DNA from: Candidatus Nitrosotalea bavarica
GTDB taxonomy: Archaea; Thermoproteota; Nitrososphaeria; Nitrososphaerales; Nitrosopumilaceae
NCBI RefSeq assembly: GCF_900167955.1
Contig: NZ_FUYK01000008.1
Location: 1 to 64,000, forward strand
Direction: 5' to 3'
DNA: 64,000 bases
The notes beneath the pieces were generated by a model. It did not search any database and was not told the origin of the DNA. It worked only from the letters and a program-made list of their open reading frames with translations. Below, one piece after another: positions 34,240 through 42,225 of this stretch. A program made the translations under genes and the position numbers. Numbering within the stretch: the first letter of the stretch is position 1; each line of letters opens with the position of its first letter.

Positions 34240-34989
34240 ATGACAGAATCCAAAGCTAGCTACAAAAAAGCAAAAATCATTGGAAAAGTTCAAGACAAAA
34301 TTAAGGAAGGAATTGAAAACTATCGTGCAGCATCTGATTCACCACCGCGAGTAGATGTTTACGATGTCATTGAGCAAGTCTTTGCAGCAATTAATCCACA
34401 AGTAGCTGATGAAGGAAAGATCACAGTAGATGAGGTAAGCGGATGTTTAAGAAATGCATACCTTGATCGAAAGGATCCGTCTGAAAGCAATCACAAACAG
34501 ATGGTGTCAAAGATAATGAAAAAGAGCGCATTTAGCATCATGGAAAAACCACTTGATGGTCAACTCGATGCAGGTTCTAACGTAAAGATTGTCGGTAGAG
34601 CTGACAGAGTTGAAGATGAAGTAGTGATGCTCTTTAGAGGTTCAGAAAAATTACCTGAAATGCCATATCCGGCAGATTTCATACATCTGAACTCCTATTT
34701 GTTCATGTTTGACAAACCAGAAGGCGTGATTGTCTACTTTGATAGGGAAGGAAATGAAATGGAATTCAATGTTCCAAAAAGTGAGAAGCTCTTAAACGAA
34801 ACAAAACGTAGAGCAAAAATTCTCAATACCTTGCTGACAAACAATATTGCTCCGGCAATCGAACCATCTGAAAAATGCATGGAATGTCCTCATAATGAGA
34901 AATGTTACTACGCAAATGAAGACAAACAGAAATGGGGATTCTGGGCTCGTGGCAAGTGGCGTGAACTCAAACCAAAACCCTTCCTATAA
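34240..34989 (+). CDS. Cas4/RecB-like iron-sulfur protein, possibly inactive nuclease
   Basis: The 249-residue protein has the cysteine layout of Cas4-type nucleases: one cysteine in the SGCLRNAYLDRK segment at about residue 68 and three near the C terminus in KCMECPHNEKCYY, enough for one [4Fe-4S] cluster. The nuclease core has GRADRV with the metal-binding Asp, but the expected E-x-K strand reads VVMLFR and the Q-x-x-Y helix reads HLNSY. Catalysis may therefore be lost. There is no CRISPR array nearby. The promoter is the conserved block shared with amt. Confidence 0.75.
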   Translation: MTESKASYKKAKIIGKVQDKIKEGIENYRAASDSPPRVDVYDVIEQVFAAINPQVADEGKITVDEVSGCLRNAYLDRKDPSESNHKQMVSKIMKKSAFSIMEKPLDGQLDAGSNVKIVGRADRVEDEVVMLFRGSEKLPEMPYPADFIHLNSYLFMFDKPEGVIVYFDREGNEMEFNVPKSEKLLNETKRRAKILNTLLTNNIAPAIEPSEKCMECPHNEKCYYANEDKQKWGFWARGKWRELKPKPFL

Positions 34990-35044
34990 TCACAACTTTT
35001 TTCATTTTAATTTTTAATCTAATACCCAAAAGATAATTTTGAAA

Positions 35045-35272
35045 TTATTTGAGAGATTCTGATTCTTCTGGATTTAGAAAAACTCGTGTCTTGTAGGGTT
35101 TTTCAGAATCCTTGTGGAAATAAAAAATCTTGATGCCATGTTCAAAAGGTTTCATCTCTATTTTGTCAGTTGATTGGATTGAACTATCTTCTTGTCTGAG
35201 ATATTGGTATAATTCCTCTTCATTCATCTTCAGTATTTCGCTTATCCGCTTTCTTGTTCCCATGTTATTCAA
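35045..35272 (-). CDS. Small hypothetical protein
   Basis: The 75-residue protein starts at the ATG at 35272, or four codons later in a closely spaced second ATG. It is charged (MKPFEHGIKIFYFHKDSEK) with an N-terminal helix (TRKRISEILKMNEEELYQYL) and strand-like C-terminal half. I do not recognise a family. It converges with the Cas4-like gene and is divergent from the 35369 gene. Confidence 0.6.
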   Translation of the reverse strand: MNNMGTRKRISEILKMNEEELYQYLRQEDSSIQSTDKIEMKPFEHGIKIFYFHKDSEKPYKTRVFLNPEESESLK

Positions 35273-35368
35273 AATAATCTGAATTAATTGAACATCTTAA
35301 CTTTTCTTATTGGAAACTTTTGCTTGGCAATCTAATCATTAAATACAATCTTGCTTCTTGGAATTGAC

Positions 35369-35842
35369 ATGTCTGATTCAAAAATAGAGTGGTTTGAAGA
35401 TTTTATAGGCTTGGGATATCACGTATTTGATGTACGACCTACTGTATACCTGATATTTGATAATAAAAGAAAACTTGTCAATGCGTGGAATCAGATAATA
35501 AAATATTGGCCAGACTATGAAATCAAAATGAGATTTTTTGAAGGAGATGCCAACTATGAATTTGTTCTGTACTGCCAATCTCGTATATTGCAAACAACAA
35601 ATGTTTTCTTGAAATCACTAAAAATGTCGGATCACTATCAACAGTTTATGGAAGAATACAATGGGTCTGCATCATTACAAATTGCAAACTATTCCCCCAA
35701 GAACAAAAAATATGAACTTGAGATATTCAAGTTCAAAAAGAAGGTGATTGACGTACAATTTCTAAAAAATCAAGATATCGTTGATGATTTTATCGTTTTA
35801 CAGGCACGAGAAAGACTCAAACAGGCTGAGGGGAAAAAATAG
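35369..35842 (+). CDS. Hypothetical protein, alpha/beta
   Basis: The protein has 157 residues from the ATG at 35369; an ATG-like start at 35351 would add six residues. Alternating strands and helices, with aromatic segments such as YHVFDVRPTVYLIFD and a charged C terminus, suggest a small cytoplasmic domain. No signal or membrane segment is present. I see no catalytic motif and no family. It converges with the PH-like gene, with 8 bp between the stops. Confidence 0.65.
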   Translation: MSDSKIEWFEDFIGLGYHVFDVRPTVYLIFDNKRKLVNAWNQIIKYWPDYEIKMRFFEGDANYEFVLYCQSRILQTTNVFLKSLKMSDHYQQFMEEYNGSASLQIANYSPKNKKYELEIFKFKKKVIDVQFLKNQDIVDDFIVLQARERLKQAEGKK

Positions 35843-35850
35843 TTCTACAG

Positions 35851-36342
35851 TCATGGTTTTTTTAGTTTTGATGCTATCAAACCTACCCATAGACTCCAGT
35901 CCAAATTTTTAAAAACAAGAGGTTGACGAGAAGGGTAATTTGTTACCGTTTTTGAAATTCCAAAATCATATTTTTTCTCTTTTCCTTTTTCTGTAAATGT
36001 GATTCGTAAGAAATTTACATTTCTTGCTATTATGCTTCTGACATCTATAATGGAATTTAATGGCATTATCCAAGATTTTGGATTCTCAGTCAAATCCTCA
36101 TCAAGATCTGATTCATTGTAATCTGACATCTTTCCTATGCTTGCCTTGTCGTCTGCAAAATATCTCACCTTTTCTTTTCCAGTTATCCATATGTAACGTG
36201 GGACAAAAATTACCTTTCTGTTTGTAAGAACAAGAACTCCTTCTTTATTTTTATGAAAGAAACCACTTAACCCTAACGCTATTCCCCAAATCTGAGGAAG
36301 TGACGCAATGATGTACTCTTCTTCTTCGAGATTTTCTCTCAT
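35851..36342 (-). CDS. Hypothetical protein with PH-like fold
   Basis: The 163-residue protein has strand-rich segments typical of bacterial-type PH or GRAM domains: EEEYIIASLPQIWG, then GVLVLTNRKVIFVPRYIW, then RNVNFLRITFTEKGKEKKYDF. The LTNRKVIF element is the usual second strand pair of such domains. There is no membrane helix. Lipid or protein binding is a guess from the fold. The upstream gap holds a 53-residue gene on the same strand. Confidence 0.65.
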   Translation of the reverse strand: MRENLEEEEYIIASLPQIWGIALGLSGFFHKNKEGVLVLTNRKVIFVPRYIWITGKEKVRYFADDKASIGKMSDYNESDLDEDLTENPKSWIMPLNSIIDVRSIIARNVNFLRITFTEKGKEKKYDFGISKTVTNYPSRQPLVFKNLDWSLWVGLIASKLKKP

Positions 36343-36422
36343 AATTCGTTCAGCATATTTTATGAATAAATCAATCTATCTAATTCTGGTGATGATGCAA
36401 AAATGTGGTAAAGGGATTTGTT

Positions 36423-36584
36423 CTAGGCGTGACCTTGACCTTCGTATCTCATGCCGTAGGTTCCCCAAGTTTTTCCTTTCTTTGCTAAATTATACCTGTG
36501 GGCTCTTTCACCGAAGTAAATTGCTATTGTCATTACAAGAGTCACTGCAGTTGCAATGAAAATTGTTATGTCTGCTTCAGTCAT
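36423..36584 (-). CDS. 53-residue single-helix membrane microprotein
   Basis: The protein has an acidic N terminus (MTEADITIFIA), one transmembrane helix at about residues 6-26 (TVAIATAV-like, ending AIYFGE), and a basic soluble tail with a glycine-rich end (TWGTYGMRYEGQGHA). Frequent C-ending codons (TAC, GGC, CAC, GCC) resemble highly expressed genes of this window, which supports real coding. It lies between the PH-like gene and amt. It may be a small subunit of a membrane complex, but no family is recognised. Confidence 0.7.
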   Translation of the reverse strand: MTEADITIFIATAVTLVMTIAIYFGERAHRYNLAKKGKTWGTYGMRYEGQGHA

Positions 36585-36684
36585 GCGTGGTTTAGTTGGG
36601 AAGTGGTATAATAATTTTATTTAGAATTTTTTCAAATTCTATGATACCAAAATTTTTACAAAATATTGATCGACATGGTATAAT

Positions 36685-36728
36685 ATCATAAAAAAAATAT
36701 TTTAGGATAAAATGCCTTTTATAGATGA
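36685..36728 (+). promoter_or_regulatory. Conserved promoter block, copy 2 (amt)
   Basis: ATCATAAAA at 36685-36693 and the 29-bp core at 36700-36728 match copy 1 at 34177-34220, with one mismatch in the core and identical offset. The TATA box TTTTATAG at 36717-36724 lies 28 nt before the ATG at 36748. The core contains the ATG at 36712, which would otherwise look like an amt start codon. Confidence 0.82.
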
Positions 36729-36747
36729 GAAACATCTCTATCGAAAG

Positions 36748-38253
36748 ATGCTGGAGACAATTTCTAAATCGCCAATTCAGATAGTAACAAAACACAAATG
36801 GCCGGTAGTTTTTGTGCTCGCAGGCTTATTAGTCGGGTTATCCGGATTCGCGGCAATACAGGATGCACACGCTCAATTTGGTCCGTTAGGAGCTCTTGCA
36901 GATCCTAAAAAGACAAATGAGCTTCACTGTGCTCAGCCGATGATACCTCCGGGTAATGGAACGTTCGGTGGAAGTAATGCCCCATGTATAGACACAGGAG
37001 ATACAACCTTCATGTACGCAGCAGCAGTCTTCGTCATGATAATGACTCCTGGTGGTGTGGGATTCTTGTATGGAGGTCTTACAAGAAGAAAGCACTCTCT
37101 AACAGTAATTTTACAGGCATTCATGGTCTATGCAATTGTCAGTGTTCAATGGGTAGTCTTTGGATACTCGATAATGTTTGGTCCTTCTGCCGATCCCGTT
37201 GGATTTATCGGAAACCTTGACTGGGTAGGCTTGAATAACGTATCGCACAATGCGCCAGCCGATGTATACGCTCCAACTATTCCACACTTAGCCTATGTGA
37301 TGTTCCAGCTGATGTTTGCTGCCATCACTCCGTCACTTGCCATAGCTGGTTATGCTGACAGAGTAAAGATGAGTGCATTTCTAATACACGTTGTATTGTG
37401 GACTACATTCGTCTATGATTTCGTAGGACATGCAAACTGGTCTCTTGCAAGTCAGGGTACCGCGATGGGCTGGTTAGCCAAGATCGGTACAGAAGACTTT
37501 GCGGGTGGAACAGTCATTCACATCACCTCAGGATTTGCAGGTTTAGCTACCGCAATGTTCTTGGGAAGAAGAATAGGATATGGTAAAGCACCATTTGAAC
37601 CACACTCAATTCCGCTTATAATTTTGGGTGCATCATTACTTTGGTTTGGATGGTTTGGTTTTAACCCTGGTAGTGCAGGATTTGCTGGTTTCCTTGAAAC
37701 ACAAGCATTCCAGAACACCAACATTGCAACTGCGGTTGCAGCAATATGGTGGATGTTCTTAAGCTGGGCACATACAGGAAAGACTAGTGCCATAGGTGCA
37801 GTAAACGGAGCTGTAGCTGGACTTGTAGCAATCACGCCAGCCTCTGGTTTCATTGGAACATGGGCATCCATAATAGTAGGATTTGCATGTGCAACGGTAT
37901 GCTTCTACTGTGTATTAATCAAGAACAGGGCAAGAATAGATGATGCGCTGGATACTTGGGGTGTACACGGAATGGGCGGTGTTGTTGGTGCATTACTTAC
38001 AGGTGCATTCAGTGAAGTCAGAATCAATCCATTTGGACACAATGGTCTCTTCTTTGGAAACCCAATGCAGTTTGTAATTAATTGTATGGGTGCAGGATTT
38101 GGTGCAGCTTGGTCATTTGGCATAACTTACATCATTTGGAGAATCCAAGATGCAATTTGGCCAGGTGGAGTTAGAGTCACACCAAAAGAAGAAGAAGTAG
38201 GATTGGACATATCTCAAGTAGGCGAACACGCATACTCTGGATTCGCAGAGTAA
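36748..38253 (+). CDS. amt: Ammonium transporter Amt
   Basis: Amt moves ammonium through the membrane and supplies AMO and assimilation. From the ATG at 36748 the protein has 501 residues: a cytoplasmic basic N terminus, a signal-like helix ending AHAQFG, then eleven helices. The family signature DFVGHANWSLAS and GGTVIHITSGFAGLATAM, FGWFGFNPGSAG and DTWGVHGMGGVVGALLTGAFS with the pore histidines are visible. The ATG at 36712 would fall inside a promoter block conserved upstream of another gene, so I prefer 36748. PII (glnB) lies 2.6 kb away. Confidence 0.95.
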   Translation: MLETISKSPIQIVTKHKWPVVFVLAGLLVGLSGFAAIQDAHAQFGPLGALADPKKTNELHCAQPMIPPGNGTFGGSNAPCIDTGDTTFMYAAAVFVMIMTPGGVGFLYGGLTRRKHSLTVILQAFMVYAIVSVQWVVFGYSIMFGPSADPVGFIGNLDWVGLNNVSHNAPADVYAPTIPHLAYVMFQLMFAAITPSLAIAGYADRVKMSAFLIHVVLWTTFVYDFVGHANWSLASQGTAMGWLAKIGTEDFAGGTVIHITSGFAGLATAMFLGRRIGYGKAPFEPHSIPLIILGASLLWFGWFGFNPGSAGFAGFLETQAFQNTNIATAVAAIWWMFLSWAHTGKTSAIGAVNGAVAGLVAITPASGFIGTWASIIVGFACATVCFYCVLIKNRARIDDALDTWGVHGMGGVVGALLTGAFSEVRINPFGHNGLFFGNPMQFVINCMGAGFGAAWSFGITYIIWRIQDAIWPGGVRVTPKEEEVGLDISQVGEHAYSGFAE

Positions 38254-38362
38254 ACTATTCCCACCTTTTTCATTTTTATGTTTTGTTCAAGTCACTCTTG
38301 ATTGATTATTATTTTCTAAATTGAGAAACAGTAAATAGATGTCAATTTACCAAACTTTGTAA

Positions 38363-38569
38363 ATGGCAGACAAGTGGTTAGTTTTTGTTGCATTACAATT
38401 TGTTAGTGCAGCAATTGGATTTGGTTTTTGGTATCTTGTTGATCATAGTTTCATCTTTCTAATGGTAGGAGGACTCTTCTTTACACTTGGAACATTTGGT
38501 GCCACACGCTGGGGCTTTGACAAATGGAAAGGTAAAAACAAACCAAGAAAACGCGAAAAGAAACGATAA
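38363..38569 (+). CDS. Small membrane protein, two helices with basic tail
   Basis: The 68-residue protein has two hydrophobic helices (residues about 5-24 and 28-47) with a short hairpin (YLVDHSF) and a strongly basic C terminus (KWKGKNKPRKREKKR). It follows amt by about 110 bp on the same strand. I do not recognise a family. The layout is typical of small single-domain membrane proteins of this lineage and gives no function. Confidence 0.75.
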   Translation: MADKWLVFVALQFVSAAIGFGFWYLVDHSFIFLMVGGLFFTLGTFGATRWGFDKWKGKNKPRKREKKR

Positions 38570-38655
38570 TTTTATTTTTTTATGTTTTAATTTTTTATTT
38601 TCATATAATGGTATCTTTATATCAATCACGATTTGCACTCTACCTGTAGATATTC

Positions 38656-39342
38656 TTGTCATCAAAAAAACCGCCATTTAGTAAGAAGAAACGTTTGGTA
38701 ATATTTGCCATAATTACAATGGTTGGAATATCATATGCGTTTTATAACTCACAAGTTAATTCTGGCTTTAAACATACTGTAACATGGAACTTTGATTCAT
38801 ATCAAAATGGAACAATTCCCCAAGGCTTTGCTGCACTATCTACTGATCAAATACCTTCTTGGGTAATAATATCGGACACTAGTGCACCATCTCCACCAAA
38901 TGTATTGGAAAAATTACCGATTAATGATACAAATGACTATCATCTGCAATTAATTCCAAATTCGCCTAATGTTGATACTGAAAATGTTACCATGAGTTTT
39001 AAAATTGTATCAGGCGAAAATGCAAAGTCTGCAGGTATGATTCTTCGATTCATTGACATGAAACATTATTTTGTTTTGATGGCAGATTCTGGCCAAAACA
39101 GGCTCTCTTTATGCAAGAATACTCCTGACTTTTTATTATGTATTTATGAAAAAACCGTCACAATTACTCCCGGGGAATGGCATACCCTCAAAGCATTGGT
39201 ATCTTCGCAGGGAATAGCTGCATATCTTGATGGTCAGGTTATCCTACGAGCAAATGATCACAATTATTTGCAAGGACAAGTTGGACTGTGGACTAAGAAA
39301 GACACTAATGCACTTTTTGATGATCTTAAAATAGAATACTAG
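38656..39342 (+). CDS. Secreted/anchored concanavalin-like (LamG-type) domain protein
   Basis: The 228-residue protein begins at a TTG at 38656 because no suitable ATG precedes the membrane segment. It has a basic N terminus (KKPPFSKKKRLV), a signal-anchor helix at about residues 14-32, and an extracellular beta-rich domain. GMILRFIDMKHYFVLMADSG, GEWHTLKALVSSQGIAAYLDG and QGQVGLWTKKDTNALFDDL match the LamG or glycoside-binding jelly-roll layout. It may bind surface polysaccharide or protein; catalytic function is not shown. Confidence 0.72.
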   Translation: MSSKKPPFSKKKRLVIFAIITMVGISYAFYNSQVNSGFKHTVTWNFDSYQNGTIPQGFAALSTDQIPSWVIISDTSAPSPPNVLEKLPINDTNDYHLQLIPNSPNVDTENVTMSFKIVSGENAKSAGMILRFIDMKHYFVLMADSGQNRLSLCKNTPDFLLCIYEKTVTITPGEWHTLKALVSSQGIAAYLDGQVILRANDHNYLQGQVGLWTKKDTNALFDDLKIEY

Positions 39343-39354
39343 ACAAACCTGTCT

Positions 39355-39810
39355 CTATCTAGTACACCACCAATCTGTAAAGTATGACTCTTGAAGCTTG
39401 ACAAAATTTGAGTTTAATGAAGAATCTACTATTACAACACCTTGTGCTAAAGGATTCATACTATCATAGTAGGTAAACGCACCTTTTCTATCAAACACAT
39501 GTGAAAATATTCCATTTTGTGGCATGATAAAACTTGAAAACTGTCCATCTGAACCACCTTGTCCATTTCCGCCTATTATCATGTGGTTAACTGTATCCTT
39601 GTTTATCCATGTGATGGTGTCTCCTGTTGTAATGGTTATTTGACATGGAATAAAACAAGACTCGTTTATCAGACATCCTATGATGGAGATGATGTATGAT
39701 TTACTTGACTCATTGTTTTTCAGAGTATAACCATATGAAGCAGGAATTGTAGTAACAAGTACAAGGGCAAAACATAATGCAATTATTTCTATTGTCTTAT
39801 TTTTCGTGAT
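39355..39810 (-). pseudogene. Cupredoxin-like protein lacking copper ligands and a standard start codon
   Basis: An open frame from 39810 to 39355 encodes a signal peptide (TIEIIALCFALVLVTTIPAS), then a cupredoxin fold: TGDTITWINKDTVNHMIIGG with the first ligand His, and GIFSHVFDRKGAFTYYDSMN ending in PLAQG. Aligned to the usual C-S-I-H-P-W-M-T-G loop this reads D-S-M-N-P-L-A-Q-G, so Cys, His and Met ligands are replaced by Asp, Asn and Ala. No ATG, GTG or TTG lies before the signal peptide; ATC at 39810 occupies the expected position. It is either a decayed gene or one using an unusual start. Confidence 0.6.
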
Positions 39811-39920
39811 GTTATAATGTCAAGTGAGTGCTATTAACATTACAAATTTGTTCTAAAACTGGTTCTAAGGTACTTACACTAAAATTGCAAGAGATTTGTA
39901 TAAACTCAAGTTACAACAAT

Positions 39921-40199
39921 ATGGAATCAAATGATGCCCAAGAAAAATTTCTCAAGACTCAGATGATACTTGCAGTCATACCTACATTTGTGACCCAGTT
40001 ATTTGCATTTTATAGAATACGAAAACTAACCTATGGTATCATAATTGAAGTGATAATATTTTTTGTAGACTTGGTACTGCAGATGAATATATCGTGGCCA
40101 TTTGGAGTGATGATTGTACTACCAATATCTGTTTTAATTCCTGTTTACTTTGTGCGAAAGTGGACTTTGGAATTTAATAAAACTCCGTCTATGTTCTAA
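39921..40199 (+). CDS. Small membrane protein of unknown function
   Basis: The 92-residue protein starts at the ATG at 39921; the longer upstream frame overlaps the signal region of the cupredoxin gene and is not supported. It has a polar N terminus (ESNDAQEKFLK), then about three hydrophobic segments from residue 15 to 80 and a short basic end. I do not recognise a family. It is convergent with amoB, with about 60 bp between the stops. Confidence 0.68.
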   Translation: MESNDAQEKFLKTQMILAVIPTFVTQLFAFYRIRKLTYGIIIEVIIFFVDLVLQMNISWPFGVMIVLPISVLIPVYFVRKWTLEFNKTPSMF

Positions 40200-40256
40200 A
40201 AAAATAGTTTACACTACATCAAAGTAAGAAAATGAAAAGAGAGGGGGTGATTGTTT

Positions 40257-40823
40257 TTAAATCACTTGCCAAGGTCTTGTTGCGAAAGTAACCGCATATC
40301 CTACTGCAATGACTATCGATTGATAGGCTACATTGACATATGGAATTGGTTTTACGATTGGATCGCCTGTTACCACGACTGTTTGTCCTGGACCTAGACC
40401 TGGACCGATGCTTGCTATGTTAAGCTGTGTGTGCATGTGATATACTGCTGGTTCAAGTGCCATGATGGTTAGCTTGTATGGAACCACTCCGTTTGCTGGT
40501 ATTGTAATTACGTTACCAGGTGGATCTCTTGCCATAATTTCCCATCTATTACCAGCGTTTGGTGAGTCACCGTATACGGTGTACCATCCTCGTAAGTCTC
40601 TATTTACAAGACTTACAAATTTTCCAGATACTGTCAGAGTGTCTCCGGTGTGAACAGATTGTTTTGACCAAGTCTCACCATCTATTCTAACGAAACGACT
40701 CTGTAGTTGTGCCTGGACACCATGTGCCTCAGCATGTTGGAACATTTGTGCCATTGATGGTCCAACTGCTCCAAGTGCTACTATCACACTTATTGCAGCC
40801 ACAATAAACTTCTTATCGACCAT
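40257..40823 (-). CDS. amoB: Ammonia monooxygenase subunit B
   Basis: AmoB is the mostly extracytoplasmic subunit of ammonia monooxygenase. The 188-residue archaeal form is much shorter than bacterial AmoB. It has an N-terminal signal helix ending VGPSMAQ, copper-site histidines in MFQHAEAHGVQAQLQ and YHMHTQLNIAS (the H-x-H pair), and a C-terminal helix near residue 170. It is on the strand opposite amoC, amoX and amoA, with a divergent spacer of 252 bp. A TATA-like run at 40855-40864 lies about 36 nt upstream. Confidence 0.97.
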   Translation of the reverse strand: MVDKKFIVAAISVIVALGAVGPSMAQMFQHAEAHGVQAQLQSRFVRIDGETWSKQSVHTGDTLTVSGKFVSLVNRDLRGWYTVYGDSPNAGNRWEIMARDPPGNVITIPANGVVPYKLTIMALEPAVYHMHTQLNIASIGPGLGPGQTVVVTGDPIVKPIPYVNVAYQSIVIAVGYAVTFATRPWQVI

Positions 40824-41075
40824 ATTGAACTAAACCAAATGAGAAACTACAACGATATATATTTTGCCCTGCCTGATCCATCTGACGATAGTAATGGTGT
40901 ATAGCATCCATGTTAATCATGAATAGAATGATTTTATCTGTATTATTATTATCATATTATGGTATAGATTCAAGTGTTATTAATATTATTTTGGGCATAA
41001 AAATATAGGAATTATACTATATTTTACAGAAATTATAACTTATGGTTTAAATAAGTATCAACCACTCACTACTCC
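40824..41075. promoter_or_regulatory. Divergent amoB/amoC promoter region
   Basis: The 252-bp spacer holds two promoters. AmoB has an AT run at 40855-40864 read on the minus strand. AmoC has TTTAAATAAG at 41046-41055, centred 26 nt upstream of its ATG, so amoC is probably leaderless. The middle is AT-rich without a reading frame. A shared regulator site could sit here, but I see no clear dyad. Confidence 0.7.
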
Positions 41076-41639
41076 ATGGCACAAATGCCCGCACTAATTC
41101 CAAAAGAAGTTGAAATCCAGAGACTGAAGAAGATCTGGCTTATCATCATCGCATTGGGATCGATTGCAGCATCAGTAGAGGTTGATAACTTCGTAGACGG
41201 ATCTTTACACCAGACATCAATCAGAGACAGTGCCTTCACACCAGCACACTGGTGGTTATACAGTCACTTCATTGCTCTTCCATTAGGATGGGGAATGGTA
41301 GCTATGTATGATAGAAAGGTACCAATCCTGAGAGGTCCAAACAACTCAATGAACACAGGTCTTAAGATGACTATCCTTGGTTACTTGGCAACAATGTTTA
41401 CCATTGGTGTTAATGAGATGTGGCACTTCTGGTATGTAGAGGAGATCTTTGCAGTTCCAAACCACTGGATGTTTAACATGGGTGTCGTCGTTGCTTTCAT
41501 GGGCGCACTTGCCTATGTAGTAAGAGTATATGCACGACTCGTCGAACTTGGAGCAGAAACCCCAGGTGAGAACCCATATGTTGCAGAAATGTACAAGATG
41601 GCCTTAGAGGGCAAATTGTACAGCAGATCAATCCCATAA
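41076..41639 (+). CDS. amoC: Ammonia monooxygenase subunit C
   Basis: AmoC is an integral membrane subunit proposed to carry a copper site of AMO. The 187 residues form about five helices. The conserved segment RDSAFTPAHWWLYSHF has the Asp and two His residues that bind copper in the related methane monooxygenase PmoC. The downstream region has WHFWYVEEIFAVPNHWMFNMG, a further conserved His-rich stretch (only key residues H and E are compared). It starts 26 nt after its TATA box. Confidence 0.97.
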   Translation: MAQMPALIPKEVEIQRLKKIWLIIIALGSIAASVEVDNFVDGSLHQTSIRDSAFTPAHWWLYSHFIALPLGWGMVAMYDRKVPILRGPNNSMNTGLKMTILGYLATMFTIGVNEMWHFWYVEEIFAVPNHWMFNMGVVVAFMGALAYVVRVYARLVELGAETPGENPYVAEMYKMALEGKLYSRSIP

Positions 41640-41641
41640 AC

Positions 41642-41659
41642 GCGCACAAGCGCTTTTTT
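41642..41659 (+). terminator. Hairpin and T-run after amoC
   Basis: GCGC at 41642-41645 pairs with GCGC at 41650-41653 around ACAA, followed by six T. The stem is short but lies directly after the amoC stop and before the separate amoX promoter. It may act as a terminator; archaeal termination mainly needs the T-rich run. Confidence 0.5.
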
Positions 41660-41715
41660 CTCTTTTATTTTTCTCGATCAAATTAACGTAAGTTATGTCT
41701 CATCTTGGGAAAAGA

Positions 41716-41723
41716 TTTAAAAG
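41716..41723 (+). promoter_or_regulatory. TATA box of amoX
   Basis: TTTAAAAG is centred 28 nt upstream of the amoX ATG at 41747. The spacing implies a leaderless transcript and a promoter separate from amoC. Confidence 0.6.
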
Positions 41724-41746
41724 CATACATCTGTCAATAAATCCAA

Positions 41747-42109
41747 ATGACCTTACCAAAAGGATTCGGTACTGGTGGCGGAGCTTCAAGTTCCGACATA
41801 AGCAAGATGATAGGGCGACGTGTAGAAGATCACTTCGGAATTATTACTGCCTTCTTCCTCGCATTATGGGGAGGAACATGGGCTGGAATAGCAGTCGCAT
41901 GCGTCTACTATCCTTGGGCATATCCACCGCCAAGCGCACACTTTGCATTGACTTGCCTTACAATTATCGAGGCAATAGGTTACTTGTTCTGTGTTAAAGT
42001 AGTAACTGAAGGTACATCAAAAGCAAAGACATACAATGGTGCAATCGCTGGCATAATCGCAGCAGTAGCAATCGCCACACTGCTTACAGATTGCTTCTTC
42101 TTCGGTTAG
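41747..42109 (+). CDS. amoX: AMO accessory membrane subunit AmoX
   Basis: AmoX is the fourth gene of the archaeal amo cluster and has no bacterial counterpart. The 120-residue protein has a glycine-rich soluble N terminus (PKGFGTGGGASSSD), then four hydrophobic segments including LALWGGTWAGIAVACVYYPW and FALTCLTIIEAIGYLFCVKV. Its position between amoC and amoA and its length match AmoX of other ammonia-oxidising archaea. It is thought to be an AMO structural subunit. Confidence 0.93.
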   Translation: MTLPKGFGTGGGASSSDISKMIGRRVEDHFGIITAFFLALWGGTWAGIAVACVYYPWAYPPPSAHFALTCLTIIEAIGYLFCVKVVTEGTSKAKTYNGAIAGIIAAVAIATLLTDCFFFG

Positions 42110-42193
42110 AAAATTTCCCTTTTCATCTTTTCTTTTATTATTAAGATTCAACTTTAGTTAAGATCATTTCTGCTGATCTCGCACATGATAAAA

Positions 42194-42203
42194 TTTTATA
42201 TAC
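42194..42203 (+). promoter_or_regulatory. TATA box of amoA
   Basis: TTTTATATAC is centred about 28 nt upstream of the amoA ATG at 42226. It gives amoA its own, probably leaderless, transcript. Confidence 0.65.
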
Positions 42204-42225
42204 ATCACTTCCTGAATACAATCCA

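Noticed and set aside
34240-34989. CRISPR-linked Cas4
   Set aside because: There is no repeat array and no other cas gene in the window, and the nuclease residues are altered.
36712-36747. Upstream ATG of amt
   Set aside because: The ATG at 36712 is inside the promoter block repeated upstream of the Cas4-like gene, where the corresponding base is not part of an ATG.
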